A stretch of 64,000 bases of DNA from Arion vulgaris (GCA_020796225.1 CM036755.1:16989317-17053316), one strand, 5' to 3'. Positions 12,667 through 26,547 are shown, counted from the stretch's first letter. Numbers and translations: made by a program. Notes: a model not told the origin generated them from the letters alone.

Positions 12667-15600
12667 CGGTGCTCTTGAGTTCGTGCACTGCCACTGAGAT
12701 CTTCCTGTGTAATAAAGAGATGGGAGCACACATAGTTACCTTGAGTTCGTGCACTGCCACTGAGATCTTCCTGTGTAATAAAGAGATGGGAGCACACATA
12801 GTTACCTTGAGTTCGTGCACTGCGCTGAGATCTTCCTGTGTAATAAAGAGATGGGAGCACACATAGTTACCTTGAGTTCGTGCACTGCCACTGAGATCTT
12901 CCTGTGTAATAAGAGATGGGGGCACACATAGTTACCTTGAGTTCGTGCACTGCCACTGAGATCTTCCTGTGTAATAAAGAGATGGGAGCACACATAGTTA
13001 CCTTGAGTTCGTGCACTGCCACTGAGATCTTCCTGTGTAATAAAGAGATGGGAGCACACATAGTTACCTTGAGTTCGTGCACTGCCACTGAGATCTTCCT
13101 GTGTAATAAAGAGATGGGAGCACACATAGTTACCTTGAGTTCGTGCACTGCCACTGAGATCTTCCTGTGTAATAAAGAGATGGGAGCACACATAGTTACC
13201 TTGAGTTCGTGCACTGCCACTGAGATCTTCCTGTGTAATAAAGAGATGGGAGCACACATAGTTACCTTGAGTTCGTGCACTGCCACTGGAGATCTTCCTG
13301 TGTAATAAAGAGATGGGAGCCACATAGTTACCTTGAGTTCGTGCACTGCCGCTGAGATCTTCCTGTGTAATAAAGAGATGGGAGCACACATAGTTACCTT
13401 GAGTTCGTGCACTGCCACTGAGATCTTCCTGTGTAATAAAGAGATGGGAGCACACATAGTTACCTTGAGTTCGTGCACTGCCACTGAGATCTTCCTGTGT
13501 AATAAGAGATGGGAGCACACATAGTTACCTTGAGTTCGTGCACTGCCACTGAGATCTTCCTGTGTAATAAAGAGATGGGAGCACACATAGTTACCTTGAG
13601 TTCGTGCACTGCCACTGAGATCTTCCTGTGTAATAAAGAGATGGGAGCACACATAGTTACCTTGAGTTCGTGCACTGCCACTGAGATCTTCCTGTGTAAT
13701 AAAGAGATGGGAGCACACATAGTTACCTTGAGTTCGTGCACTGCACTGAGATCTTCCTGTGTAATAAAGAGATGGGAGCACACATAGTTACCTTGAGTTC
13801 GTGCACTGCCACTGAGATCTTCCTGTGTAATAAAGAGATGGGAGCACACATAGTTACCTTGAGTTCGTGCACTGCCGCTGAGATCTTCCTGTGTAATAAA
13901 GAGATGGGAGCACACATAGTTACCTTGAGTTCGTGCACTGCCCCTGAGATCTTCCTGTGTAATAAAGAGATGGGAGCACACATAGTTACCTTGAGTTCGT
14001 GCACTGCCGCTGAGATCTTCCTGTGTAATAAAGAGATGGGAGAACACATAGTTACCTTGAGTTCGTGCACTGCCGCTAGATCTTCCTTGTAATAAAGAGA
14101 TGGGAGCACACATAGTTACCTTGAGTTCGTGCACTGCCGCTGAGATCTTCCTGCGTAATAAAGAGATGGGAGCACACATAGTTACCTTGAGTTCGTGCAC
14201 TGCCGCTGAGATCTTCCTGTGTAATAAAGAGATGGGAGCACACATAGTTACCTTGAGTTCGTGCACTGCCACTGAGATCTTCCTGTGTAATAAAGAGATG
14301 GGAGCACACATAGTTACCTTGAGTTCGTGCACTGCCACTGAGATCTTCCTGTGTAATAAAGAGATGGGAGCACACATAGTTACCTTGAGTTCGTGCACTG
14401 CCACTGAGATCTTCCTGTGTAATAAAGAGATGGGAGCACACATAGTTACCTTGAGTTCGTGCACTGCCACTGAGATCTTCCTGTGTAATAAAGAGATGGG
14501 AGCACACATAGTTACCTTGAGTTCGTGCACTGCCACTGAGATCTTCCTGTGTAATAAAGAGATGGGAGCACACATAGTTACCTTGAGTTCGTGCACTGCC
14601 ACTGAGATCTTCCTGTGTAATAAAAAGATGGGAGCACACATAGTTACCTTGAGTTCGTGCATGCCACTGAGATCTTCCTGTGTAATAAAGAGATGGAGCA
14701 CACATAGTTACCTTGAGTTCGTGCACTGCCACTGAGATCTTCCTGTGTAATAAAGAGATGGGAGCACACATAGTTACCTTGAGTTCGCGCACTGCCGCTG
14801 AGATCTTCCTGTGTAATAAAGAGATGGGAGCACACATAGTTACCTTGAGTTCGTGCACTGCCAGTGAGATCTTCCTGTGTAATAAAGAGATGGGAGCACA
14901 CATAGTTACCTTGAGTTCGGGCACTGCCACTGAGATCTTCCTGTGTAATAAAGAGATGGGAGCACACATAGTTACCTTGAGTTCGTGCACTGCCACTGAG
15001 ATCTTCCTGTGTAATAAAGAGATGGGAGCACACATAGTTACCTTGAGTTCGTGCACTGCCACTGAGATCTTCCTGTGTAATAAAGAGATGGGAGCACACA
15101 TAGTTACCTTGAGTTCGTGCACTGCCACTGAGATCTTCCTGTGTAATAAAGAGATGGGAGCACACATAGTTACCTTGAGTTCGTGCACTGCCACTGAGAT
15201 CTTCCTGTGTAATAAAGAGATGGGAGCACACATAGTTACCTTGAGTTCGTGCACTGCCACTGAGATCTTCCTGTGTAATAAAGAGATGGGAGCACACATG
15301 GTTACCTTGAGTTCGTGCACTGCCGCTGAGATCTTCCTGTGTAATAAAGAGATGGGAGCACACATAGTTACCTTGAGTTCGTGCACTGCCACTGAGATCT
15401 TCCTGTGTAATAAAGAGATGGGAGCACACATAGTTACCTTGAGTTCGTGCACTGCCACTGAGATCTTCCTGTGTAATAAAAAGATGGAGCACACATAGTT
15501 ACCTTGAGTTCGTGCACTGCCACTGAGATCTTCCTGTGTAATAAAGAGATGGGAGAACACATAGTTACCTTGAGTTCGTGCACTGCCACTGAGATCTTCC

Positions 15601-18600
15601 TGTGTAATAAAGAGATGGGAGCACACATAGTTACCTTGAGTTCGTGCACTGCCACTGAGATCTTCCTGTGTAATAAAGAGATGGAAGCACACATAGTTAC
15701 CTTGAGTTCGTGCACTGCCACTGAGATCTTCCTGTGTAATAAAGAGATGGGAGCACACATAGTTACCTTGAGTTCGTGCACTGCCACTGAGATCTTCCTT
15801 TGTAATAAAGAGATGGGAGCACACATAGTTACCTTGAGTTCGTGCACTGCCACTGAGATCTTCCTGTGTAATAAAGAGATGGGAGCACACATAGTTACCT
15901 TGAGTTCGTGCACTGCCACTGAGATCTTCCTGTGTAATAAAGAGATGGGAGCACATAGTTACCTTGAGTTCGTGCACTGCCACTGAGATCTTCCTGTGTA
16001 ATAAAGAGATGGGAGCACACATAGTTACCTTGAGTTCGTGCACTGCCACTGAGATCTTCCTGTGTAATAAAGAGATGGGAGCACACATAGTTACCTTGAG
16101 TTCGTGCACTGCCACTGAGATCTTCCTGTGTAATAAAGAGATGGGAGCACACATGGTTACCTTGAGTTCGTGCACTGCCACTGAGATCTTCCTGTGTAAT
16201 AAAGAGATGGGAGCACACATGGTTACCTTGAGTTCGTGCACTGCCACTGAGATCTTCCTGTGTAAAAAAGAGATGGGAGCACACATGGTTACCTTGAGTT
16301 CGTGCACTGCCGCTGAGATCTTCCTGTGTAATAAGAGATGGGAGCACACATAGTTACCTTGAGTTCGTTCACTGCCACTGAGATCTTCCTGTGTAATAAA
16401 GAGATGGGAGCACACATAGTTACCTTGAGTTCGTGCACTGCCGCTGAGATCTTCCTGTGTAATAAAGAGATGGGAGCACACATAGTTACCTTGAGTTCGT
16501 GCACTGCCACTGAGATCTTCCTGTGTAATAAAGAGATGGGAGCACACATAGTTACCTTGAGTTCGTGCCCTGCCACTGAGATCTTCCTGTGTAATAAAGA
16601 GATGGGAGCACACATAGTTACCTTGAGTTCGTGCACTGCCACTGAGATCTTCCTGTGTAATAAAGAGATGGGAGCACACATAGTTACCTTGAGTTCGTGC
16701 ACTGCCACTGAGATCTTCCTGTGTAATAAAGAGATGGGAGCACACATAGTTACCTTGAGTTCGTGCACTGCCACTGAGATCTTCCTGTGTAATAAAGAGA
16801 TGGGAGCACACATAGTTACCTTGAGTTCGTGCACTGCCACTGAGATCTTCCTGTGTAATAAAGAGATGGGAGCACACATAGTTACCTTGAGTTGTCACTG
16901 CCACTGAGATCTTCCGTGTAATAAAGAGATGGAGCACACATAGTTACCTTGAGTTCGTACTGCCACTGAGATCTTCCTGTGTAATAAAGAGATGGAGCAC
17001 ACATAGTTACCTTGAGTTCGTGCACTGCCACTGAGATCTTCCTGTGTAATAAAGAGATGGGAGCACACATAGTTACCTTGAGTTCGTGCACTGCCACTGA
17101 GATCTTCCTGTGTAATAAAGAGATGGAAGCACACATAGTTACCTTGAGTTCGTGCACTGCCACTGAGATCTTCCTGTGTAATAAAGAGATGGGAGCACAC
17201 ATAGTTACCTTGAGTTCTTGCACTGCCACTGAGATCTTCCTGTGTAATAAAGAGATGGGAGCACACATAGTTACCTTGAGTTCGTGCACTCCACTGAGAT
17301 CTTCCTGTGTAATAAAGAGATGGGAGCACACATAGTTACCTTGAGTTCGTGCACTGCCACTGAGATCTTCCTGTGTAATAAAGAGATGGGAGCACACATA
17401 GTTACCTTGAGTTCGTGCACTGCCGCTGAGATCTTCCTGTGTAATAAAGAGATGGGAGCACACATAGTTACCTTGAGTTCGTGCACTGCCGCTGAGATTT
17501 TGCCTGTGTAATAAAGAGATGGGAGCACACATAGTTACCTTGAGTTCGTGCACTGCCACTGAGATCTTCCTGTGTAATAAAGAGATGGGAGCCACATAGT
17601 TACCTTGAGTTCGTGCACTGCCGCTGAGATCTGCCTGTGTAATAAAGAGATGGGAGCACACATAGTTACCCTTTAGTTGTGCACTGCCGCTGAGATCTTC
17701 CTGTGTAATAAAGAGATGGAAGCACACATAGTTACCTTGAGTTCGTGCACTGCCACTGAGATCTTCCTGTGTAATAAAGAGATGGGAGCACACATAGTTA
17801 CCTTGAGTTCGTGCACTGCCACTGAGATCTTCCTGTGTAATAAAGAGATGGGAGCACACATAGTTACCTTGAGTTCGTGCACTGCCGCTGAGATCTTCCT
17901 GTGTAATAAAGAGATGGGAGCACACATAGTTACCTTGAGTTCGTGCACTGCGCTGAGATCTTCCTGTGTAATAAAGAGATGGAGCACACATAGTTACCTT
18001 GAGTTCGTGCACTGCCGCTGAGATCTGCCTGTGTAATAAAGAGATGGGAGCACACATAGTTACCTTGAGTTCGTGCACTGCCACTGAGATCTTCCTGTGT
18101 AATAAAGAGATGGGAGCACACATAGTTACCTTGAGTTCGTGCACTGCCGCTGAGATCTGCCTGTGTAATAAAGAGATGGGAGCACACATAGTTACCTTGA
18201 GTTCGTGCACCTGCCGCTGAGATCTTCCTGTGTAATAAAGATGGGAGCACACATAGTTACCTTGAGTTCGTGCACTGCCACTGAGATCTTCCTGTGTAAT
18301 AAAGAGATGGGAGCACACATAGTTACCTTGAGTTCGTGCACTGCCACTGAGATCTTCCTGTGTAATAAAGAGATGGGAGCACACATAGTTACCTTGAGTT
18401 CGTGCACTGCCGCTGAGATCTTCCTGTGTAATAAGAGATGGGAGCCCCATAGTTACCTTGAGTTCGTGCACTGCATGAGATCTTCCTGTGTTAAAGAGAT
18501 GGGAGCACACATAGTTACCTTGAGTTCGTGCACTGCCACTGAGATCTTCCTGTGTTAAAGATGGGACACTAGTTATTGAGTTGGTGCACTGCCACTGAGA

Positions 18601-21600
18601 TCTTCCGTTAATAAAGATGGGAGCACAACTTTGTACCCTGAGTTCCTGAAAATGGGGACACTGAGATTTTTCCTGGCCTTTTTATAAAGAGATGGGAGCA
18701 CACATAGTTACCTTGAGTTCGTGCTCTGCCACTGAGATCTTCCTGTGTAATAAAGAGATGGGAGCACACATAGTTACCTTGAGTTCGTGCACTGCCACTG
18801 AGATCTTCCTGTGTAATAAAGAGATGGGAGCACACAAATTAGTTCACTCCCTGAGTTCGTGCACTGCACTGCACCCGAGATCTTCCGTGTAATAAAGAGT
18901 GGGCACACATAGTTACCTTGGTTCGTGCACTGCACTGAGATCTTCCTGTGTAATAAAGAGATGGGAGACACATAGTTACCTTGAGTTCGTGCACTGCCAC
19001 TGAGATCTTCCTGTGTAATAAAGAGATGGGAGCACACATAGTTACCTTGAGTTCATGCACTGCCACTGAGATCTTCCTGTGTAATAAAGAGATGGGAGCA
19101 CACATAGTTACCTTGAGTTCGTGCACTGCCACTGAGATCTTCCTGTGTAATAAAGAGATGGGAGCACACATAGTTACCTTGATTTCGTGCACTGCCACTG
19201 AGATCTTCCTGTGTAATAAAGAGATGGGAGCACACATAGTTACCTTGAGTTCGTGCACTGCCCCTGAGATCTTCCTGTGTAATAAAGAGATGGGAGCACA
19301 CATAGTTACCTTGAGTTCGTGCACTGCCACTGAGATCTTCCTGTGTAATAAAAGATGGGAGCACACATAGTTACCTTGAGTTCGTGCACTGCCACTGAGA
19401 TCTTCCTGTGTAATAAAGAGATGGGAGCACACATAGTTACCTTGGGTTCGTGCACTGCCACTGAGATCTTCCTGTGTAATAAAGAGATGGGGCACACATA
19501 GTTACCTGAGTTCGTGCACCCCTGAGATCTTCCTGTGTAATGAGATGGAGCACACATAGTTACCTTGAGTTCGTGCACTGCACTGAGATCTTCCTTTTAA
19601 TAAAGAGATGGGAGCACACATAGTTACCTTGAGTTCGTGCACTGCCGCTGAGATCTTCCTGTGTAATAAAGAGATGGGAGCACACATAGTTACCTTGAGT
19701 TCGTGCACTGCCACTGAGATCTTCCTGTGTAATAAAGAGATGGGAGCACAAATAGTTACCTTGAGTTCGTGCCCCTGCAGAGATCTTCCTGTGTAATAAA
19801 ATGGAGCACACATAGTACGAGTTCGTGACTGCACAGATCTTCCTGTGTAATAAGAGATGGAGCACACATAGTTACCTTGAGTTCGTGCACTGCCACTGAG
19901 ATCTTCCTGTGTAATAAAGAGATGGGAGCACACATAGTTACCTTGAGTTAGTGCACTGCCACTGAGATCTTCCTGTGTAATAAAGAGATGGAGCAACATA
20001 GTTACCTTGAGTTCGTGCACTGCCACTGAGATCTTCCTGTGTAATAAAGAGATGGGACACATAGTTACCTTGAGTTCGTGCACTGCCAGCTGAGATCTTC
20101 CTGTGTAATAAAGAGATGGAGCACACATAGTTCCTTGAGTTCTGCACTGCGCTGAGATCTTCCTGTGTAATAAAGAGATGGGAGCACACATAGTTACCTT
20201 GAGTTCGTGCACTGCCGCTGAGATCTTCCTGTGTAATAAAGAGATGGGGCACAAGTTGCCTTGAGTTCGTGCCTGCCACTGAGATCTTCCTGTGTAATAA
20301 AGTGGAGCAACATAGTTACCTTGATTCGGCACTGCACTGAGATCTTCCTGTGTAATAAGAGATGGGACACATAGTTACCTTGAGTTCGTGCACTGCCGCT
20401 GAGATCTTCCTGTGTAATAAAGAGATGGGAGCACACATTTCTTGAGTTCGTACTGCCTGAGATCTTCCTGTGTAATAAGAGATGGAGCACACATAGTTAC
20501 CTTGAGTTCGTGCACTGCCACTGAGATCTTCCTGTAATAAGATGGGAGCACATAGTTACCTTGAGTTCGTGCACTGCCACTGAGATCTTCCTGTGTAATA
20601 AAGAGATGGGAGAACACATAGTTACCTTGAGTTCGTGCACTGCCACTGAGATCTTCCCGTGTATAAAGATGGGACACACATAGTTACCTTGGTTCGTGCA
20701 CTGCCACTGAGATCTTCTGTGTAATAAAAGATGGGAGCACACATAGTTACCTTGAGTTCGTGCACTGCCACTGAGATCTTCCTGTGTAATAAAGAGATGG
20801 GAGCACACATAGTTACCTTGAGTTCGTGCACTGCCACTGAGATCTTCCTGTAATAAAGGATGGGGACACATAGTTACCTTGAGTTCGTACTGCCGCTGAG
20901 ATCTTCCTGTGTAATAAAGAGATGGGAGCACATAGTTACCTTGAGTTGTCACTGCCACTGAGTCTTCCTTGAATAAAGGATGGGACCATAGTTACCTTGA
21001 GTTGTACTCCACTGAGATCTTCCTGTGTAATAAAGAGATGGGGGCACACATAGTTACCTTTGAGTTCGTGCACTGCCACTGAGATCTTCCTGTAATAAAG
21101 AGGGCACACAGTTCTGAGTTCGTACTGCACTGAGATCTTCCTGTGTAATAAGAGATGGGAGCACACATAGTTACCTTGAGTTGTGCACTGCCACTGAGAT
21201 CTTCCTGTGTAATAAAGAGATGGGAGCACACATAGTTACCTTGAGTTCGTGCACTGCCACTGAGATCTTCCTGTGTAATAAAGAGATGGGAGCACACATA
21301 GTTACCTTGAGTTCGTGCACTGCCACTGAGATCTTCCCGTGTAATAAAGAGATGGAGCACACATAGTTACCTTGAGTTCGTGCACTGCCACTGAGATCTT
21401 CCTGTGTAATAAAGAAGGGAGCATACATAGTTACCTTGAGTTGTCACTGCCACTGAGATCTTCCTGTGTAATAAGAGATGGAGCACACATAGTTACCTTG
21501 GTTCACTCCGCTGAGATCTTCCTGTGTAATAAAGAGATGGGAGACACATAGTTCCGTATCAAACTGAGATCTCCTGTGTAATAAGAGATGGAGCACACAT

Positions 21601-23651
21601 AGTTACCTTGAGTTCGTGCACTGCACTGAGATCTCCTGTGTAATAAGAGATGGGAGCACACATAGTTACCTTGAGTTCGTGCACTGCCACTGAGATCTTC
21701 CTGTGTAATAAAGAGATGGGAGCACCATATTACCTGAGTTCGTGCACTCCCTGAGATCTTCCTGTGAACAAAACTGATCGCTGCCCGAGATCTTCCTGTG
21801 TAATAAAGAGATGGGAGCACACATAGTTACGTTGACTGCACTGAGATCTCCGTGTAATAAAGAGATGGAGCACACATAGTTCCTTGAGTTAGTGCATGCC
21901 ACTGGATCTTCCTGTGTAATAAGAGATGGGGCACATAGTTACCTTGAGTTCGTGCACTGCCACTGAGATCTTCCTGTGTAATAAAGAGATGGGAGCACAC
22001 ATAGTTACCTTGAGTTCGTGCACTGCCCGAGATTCCTGTGTAATAAAAATGGAGCACACATAGTTACCTTGAGTTGTGCACTGCCTGAGATCTCCTGTGT
22101 AATAAGAGATGGGAGCACACATAGTTACCTTGAGTTCGTGCACTGCCACTGAGATCTTCCTGTGTAATAAAGAGATGGAAGCACACATAGTTACCTTGAG
22201 TTCGTGCACTGCCACTGAGATCTTCCTGTGTAATAAAGAGATGGGAGCACACATAGTTACCTTGAGTTAGTGCACTGCCACTGAGATCTTCCTGTGTAAT
22301 AAAGAGATGGGAGCACATAGTTACCTTGAGTTCGTGCACTGCCACTGAGATCTTCCTGTGTAATAAAAGATGGGCAACAGTTACCTTGGTTCGTGCACTG
22401 CATAGATCTTCCTGTGTAATAAGGATGGACCACATAGATTGAGTTCGTGCACTGCACGAGATCTTCTGTGTAATAAAGAGATGGGAGCACACATAGTTAC
22501 CTTGAGTTCGTGCACTGCCACTGAGATCTTCCTGTGTAATAAAGAGATGGGAGCACACATAGTTACCTTGAGTTCGTGCACTGCCGCTGAGATCTTCCTG
22601 TGTAATAATAAATAGATTTGGGAGCACACATGAGTTACCTTTGAGTTCGTGTACTGCCACTGAGATCTTCCTGTGTAATAAAGAGATGGGAGCACACATA
22701 GTTACCTTGAGTTCGTGCACTGCCACTGAGATCTTCCTGTGTAATAAAGAGATGGAAGCACACATAGTTACCTTGAGTTCGTGCACTGCCGCTGAGATCT
22801 TCCTGTGTAATAAAGAGATGGAGACACATAGTTACCTTGAGTTCGTGCACTGCCACTGAGATCTTCCTGTGTAATAAAGAGATGGGAGCACACATAGTTA
22901 CGAGTTGTGCGCCACTGAGATCTTCCTGTGTAAAAAGAGATGGGAGCACACATAGTTACCTTAGTTCGTGACTTCCAGTGAGAGGGATGAGTGGCACACA
23001 TAGTTCTTGAGTTGCAGCACTGAGATCTTCCTGTGTAATAAAGAGATGGGCACACATAGTTACCTTCGAGTTCGTGCACTGCCCTGAGATCTTCCTGTGT
23101 AATAAAGAGATGGAGCACAAGTTACCTTGAGTTCGTCACTGCCACTGAGATCTTCCTGTGTAATAAAGATGGGACATAGTTACCTTGATTCGTGCAGCCT
23201 GAATCTTCTGTGTAATAAAGTGGGAGCACACTGAGTCTGCACTGCCACTAGATGTAATAAAGAGATACCTGTTCCAGTTTTCACTGCCTGAGATCTTCCT
23301 GTGTAATAAAGAGTGGGACCACATAGTTACCTTGAGTTCGTCTCCACTGAGATCTTCCTGTGTAATAAAGATGGAGCACCATAGTTACCTTGAGTTCGTG
23401 CACTGCCACTGAGATCTTCCTGTCAATAAAGAGATAGGAGCACACATAGTTACCTTGAGTTCGTGCACTGCCACTGAGATCTTCCTGTGTAATAAAGAGA
23501 TGGGAGCACACATAGTTACCTTGAGTTCGTGCACTGCCACTGAGATCTTCCTGTGTAATAAAGAGATGGGAGCACACATAGTTACCTTGAGTTCGTGCAC
23601 TGCCACTGAGATCTTCCTGTGTAATAAAGAGATGGGAGCACACATAGTTAC
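12667..23651. repeat. 66-bp minisatellite, about 168 copies, born inside SINE-B
   Basis: The unit contains gtgcactgccactgagatct, cctgtgtaataaagagatg and ggagcacacatagttacc. This is the 3' half of SINE-B: single-copy versions stand at 38600, 45365 and, reversed, 37265, 48945 and 62045. From 12.7 to 18.4 kb units are nearly uniform; from about 18.5 to 23.4 kb many have 1-10 base deletions; the last few are clean again. The unit is 22 codons, so long frames (up to 953 codons on the - strand) are open in both directions, but they are repeat translation and not a gene. Confidence 0.96.
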
Positions 23652-23690
23652 TCACTGAAATACAAATCTGATGGTCCTATCAATCAATCA
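23651..23690 (+). mobile_element. SINE-B 3' end
   Basis: After the last 66-bp unit the sequence continues as ctcactgaaat...gatggtcctatcaatcaatc. This matches the SINE-B ending at 45420-45467 (caaagtgcaatgataatggtcctatcc and a (TCAA)n tail). It closes the element opened at 12305. Confidence 0.8.
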
Positions 23691-23694
23691 TACA

Positions 23695-23960
23695 ACATAT
23701 TAAATCGCTGAGTGGTTACCGGGGCCCAAATTTGGGATGTCAAGAATAGAACCACTGTTACTTGTCACGCATGTCATAAGAGGGGATTAAGGAGGTTTGG
23801 CTGAAATCGGATGCACGTGTCCTAAACGTGTAGAAGGCTATGCGTTTGAGGGCTACCAAACCAATGTGCAACGTATACACGTTCTTGGCAAAGATCAAAC
23901 ATATCACAAAGAGTGATTAAAATTGGTGGTAAAGAACGAACGCAAAGAAGAAGAAGAACA
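23695..23960 (+). mobile_element. SINE-E
   Basis: Same sequence as the reverse copy at 33365-33612: ggttaccggggcccaaattt, then ggaggtttggctgaaatcgg, then a GAA-rich tail (aagaagaagaac). It shares architecture with SINE-A: a gagGcGactaagg-like block, gaaatcggatg, cacaaagagtg, and the GAA tail. Confidence 0.8.
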
Positions 23961-24016
23961 TATTAAATGTAAATCACAATTAATTTTTTAACAATATCAT
24001 TCCATGTATGAAGTTG

Positions 24017-24250
24017 TTGATACTATTCAGCTGACATACAATATGAACTAATAATCTATAATTATATGTCTCCATTAGATACTTCAAAGATATTGATACT
24101 ATTCAGCTGACATACAATATGAACTACTAATCTATAATTATATGTCTCCATTAGATACTTCAAAGATATTGATACTATTCAGCTGACATACAATATGAAC
24201 TACTAATCTATAATTATATGTCTCCATTAGATACTTCAAAGATATTGGCT
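24017..24250. repeat. 76-bp tandem repeat (3 copies)
   Basis: ttgatactattcagctgaca recurs at 24017, 24093 and 24169, with a final partial start at 24245. Copies are almost identical. Confidence 0.92.
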
Positions 24251-24535
24251 GAGGAAAGGAGACAACTTTGATATTAAACCTACCGTCCGAACGCAGCTGA
24301 CACCTGGACCGGAACTTCCTGTCATGTTTATTGAGAGATAGATCCTTGTTCAGATATCTTTTCCCCGGAAGTATATCGCAGTGCAAAGAACTTACCAAGC
24401 ATGCACTATTACATAGATACAGAGACTTCCGCCAAGCTTTAAATGATGACATTTTGTTACCATGACTACAGTCGAGAAGGATTTGTTTGTAAGCGTGTTC
24501 GGAATATATTCTTACTTCAGGGTAGACTTTTAACG

Positions 24536-24585
24536 CAGGGGTCCTCAAACTAGTTGTTACCGACCCCCAAGAACTAGTTTGACAA
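24536..24585. mobile_element. Possible hAT-type terminal repeat remnant
   Basis: caggggtcctcaaactagtt looks like the CAGNGGTYCTCAAACT ends of some hAT elements, and an inverted gaactagtttga follows about 20 bp later. I see no complete second end or target duplication. Confidence 0.3.
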
Positions 24586-24764
24586 TTCAAGATGTGGATA
24601 CATTATGTGTGCTTTTATCCATTTAAATATGGAGTTGGTGATAATTTATTATGTCTTGAATATTTCTTCCGTTATTTATATTTGACTTACGGCTGATAGT
24701 CAGTCAGTGTTTTTTTAATGAAAGATTAAGCTTCAACAGAGTGTCTGTGACGCTTAGAATCCTG

Positions 24765-25030
24765 GAATAATTGTTTATACATGTTCTAGTTTGTGCTGTC
24801 ATGGAAACACATTTCTTGAAGGTCTCAACGGCGACGTTTGTCTGTCGTTCTCAAGCTCGTGGGTTCGAATCTGAACCGAATCAGATGTGCAATTTTTTCA
24901 TGAGATCTCTAAGACTGTTGCCGGAGCTACGGAGTTTAACACTCTCGGCAGATGGCGTGCTATCTCTACCGACAGGGTCGGAGCCGTATAGGATGAAACC
25001 CAGCGCAATGAAGTCATTTCTTCGCCTTTA
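24765..25030 (+). mobile_element. SINE-C (tRNA-derived)
   Basis: B-box-like gggttcgaatctgaacc followed by gatgtgcaattttttcatga, ccggagctacggagttt and a cactctcggcagat block. Related copies are at 48190 and 61075, all in the same orientation. The A-box region is degraded in this copy. Confidence 0.78.
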
Positions 25031-25555
25031 GACTTTGTCTTTTCAAAACAAATTTGTGTAGGACATCAATTATCCAAACTATTTGATTAACCGAACCATT
25101 TATTAATCTAACAGTTCGAACAATCGATCATCATATTGAACACATCTTTCTTTATTTATAAACCTCGATGCCGGCTCGTCATATGTCTATCTCATTATGT
25201 GTAATTTTATGTGATTTAACCTTTTCGATCTTCTGAGCTGGTATACTGGCTCATGGTATTTTGAAGATGACCCAAAGACAGTACACTGACTACTTGATAA
25301 TACATTGTGATAAAAGTGCGTCTACGGGGTAAAAACAAGTTTTAGACCGAAGGGGTTTATGGAAAAAGCTAGTGATTTTCAAAATGTTAATACCAAGCTC
25401 TGGCTGTGTCAAGTAGTTAGGGCGCTGGCATAGTCAAATAAGGAGAGAAGTTATTGCACAGTCTAAAGAAACTTGTTCCGGTTTAGACCTTCACCAAGAA
25501 TGACTTCTTGCGCCATTGAATTTAATTTTTGTTAAAGGGAGAAGAAGTTGGTAAG
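25031..25555. other. No gene seen
   Basis: AT-rich sequence without recognisable coding, RNA or transposon signatures. Confidence 0.5.
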
Positions 25556-25905
25556 ATTAGACAAATCACCTTTTTATGCATAGACCTGACGCTGTGAGGT
25601 GTCTAGCAACCCGTACAACTGGGTCATTATATAGGTAGGAGAGGAGGCTAGCAATTAGACAAATCACCTTGATATGCAAGGACCTGACGCTGTGAGGTGT
25701 CTAGCAACCCATACAACTGGGTCATTATATAGGTAGGAGAGGAGGCTAGCAATTAGACAAATCACCTTTTTATGCATAGACCTGACGCTGTGAGGCCTCT
25801 AGCACCCCATACAACTGGGTCATTATATAGGTATGAGGGGAGGCTAGCAATTAGACACATCAGCTTGATATGCAAGAACCTGGCACTGTGCGGCCTCTAG
25901 CACGT
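25556..25905. repeat. 98-bp tandem repeat (3.6 copies) with dimeric pattern
   Basis: attagaca recurs at 25556, 25654, 25752 and 25850. Copies 1 and 3 share ctttttatgcatagacc; copies 2 and 4 share the cttgatatgcaag type. The real repeat is therefore a 196-bp dimer. Confidence 0.9.
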
Positions 25906-25907
25906 CA

Positions 25908-25982
25908 AACAACTGCGAAGCCACACAACTGCGACGCCACACAACTGCGACGTCACACAACTGCGACGCCACACAACTGCAC
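25908..25982. repeat. 16-bp tandem repeat (about 4.5 copies)
   Basis: Units acaactgcgacgccac repeat directly downstream of the 98-bp array. Confidence 0.88.
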
Positions 25983-26315
25983 TATTATTAACTATGGGAT
26001 TATCTTTCTTGTTGTATATTTTCACGGACTCACAAATGTTGCTCTCTTGAAGTTTGTATATATTTGTTGTCAGCTGATTGTTCTAATACATGTTTGATGG
26101 AACTCATATTGTTTGAATTTCAATTGACTTATTTACAATGTGTACAGCTGGGCCGGACATGAATTAACAAATTTGCAATGTGTACAGGTGAACCGGACGA
26201 TATGCTATCTACGGGACATCTTTGACCTCCATTGTCATGTATATTATATGTACAAAACATCTAATTGTTCCAAAGTTCATTTTGGAAGATCTTTTTGTGT
26301 GTGGCTACCATAAGT
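25983..26315. other. No gene seen
   Basis: Contains one imperfect direct duplication (tttacaatgtgtacagctg near 26135 and ttgcaatgtgtacaggtg near 26173). No coding signal. Confidence 0.5.
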
Positions 26316-26545
26316 AATAATATACAACGATACACTCACTCTGAACACACACACATACACACATATATATATAATAATATACAACGATACACTCACTCTG
26401 AACACACACACATACACACATATATATATAATAATATACAACGATACACTCACTCTCAACACACACACACACACATATATATATATAATAATATACAACG
26501 ATACACTCACTCTCAACACACACATATATATATATAATATTAATA
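26316..26545. repeat. 57-bp tandem repeat (4 copies) with embedded CA/TA microsatellites
   Basis: acaacgatacactcactct recurs at 26324, 26381, 26438 and 26495, each followed by (CA)n and (TA)n runs. Confidence 0.92.
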
Positions 26546-26547
26546 AT

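Noticed and set aside
14076..16937. A 953-codon open frame on the - strand, and many others, in the 66-bp array
   Set aside because: The unit is a codon multiple and lacks stops, so both strands stay open. Frames start and stop only where indels occur, units are SINE-B sequence, and there is no domain.
24536..24585. Complete hAT element
   Set aside because: Only one possible terminal repeat and a short inverted echo; no matching far end or 8-bp duplication found.
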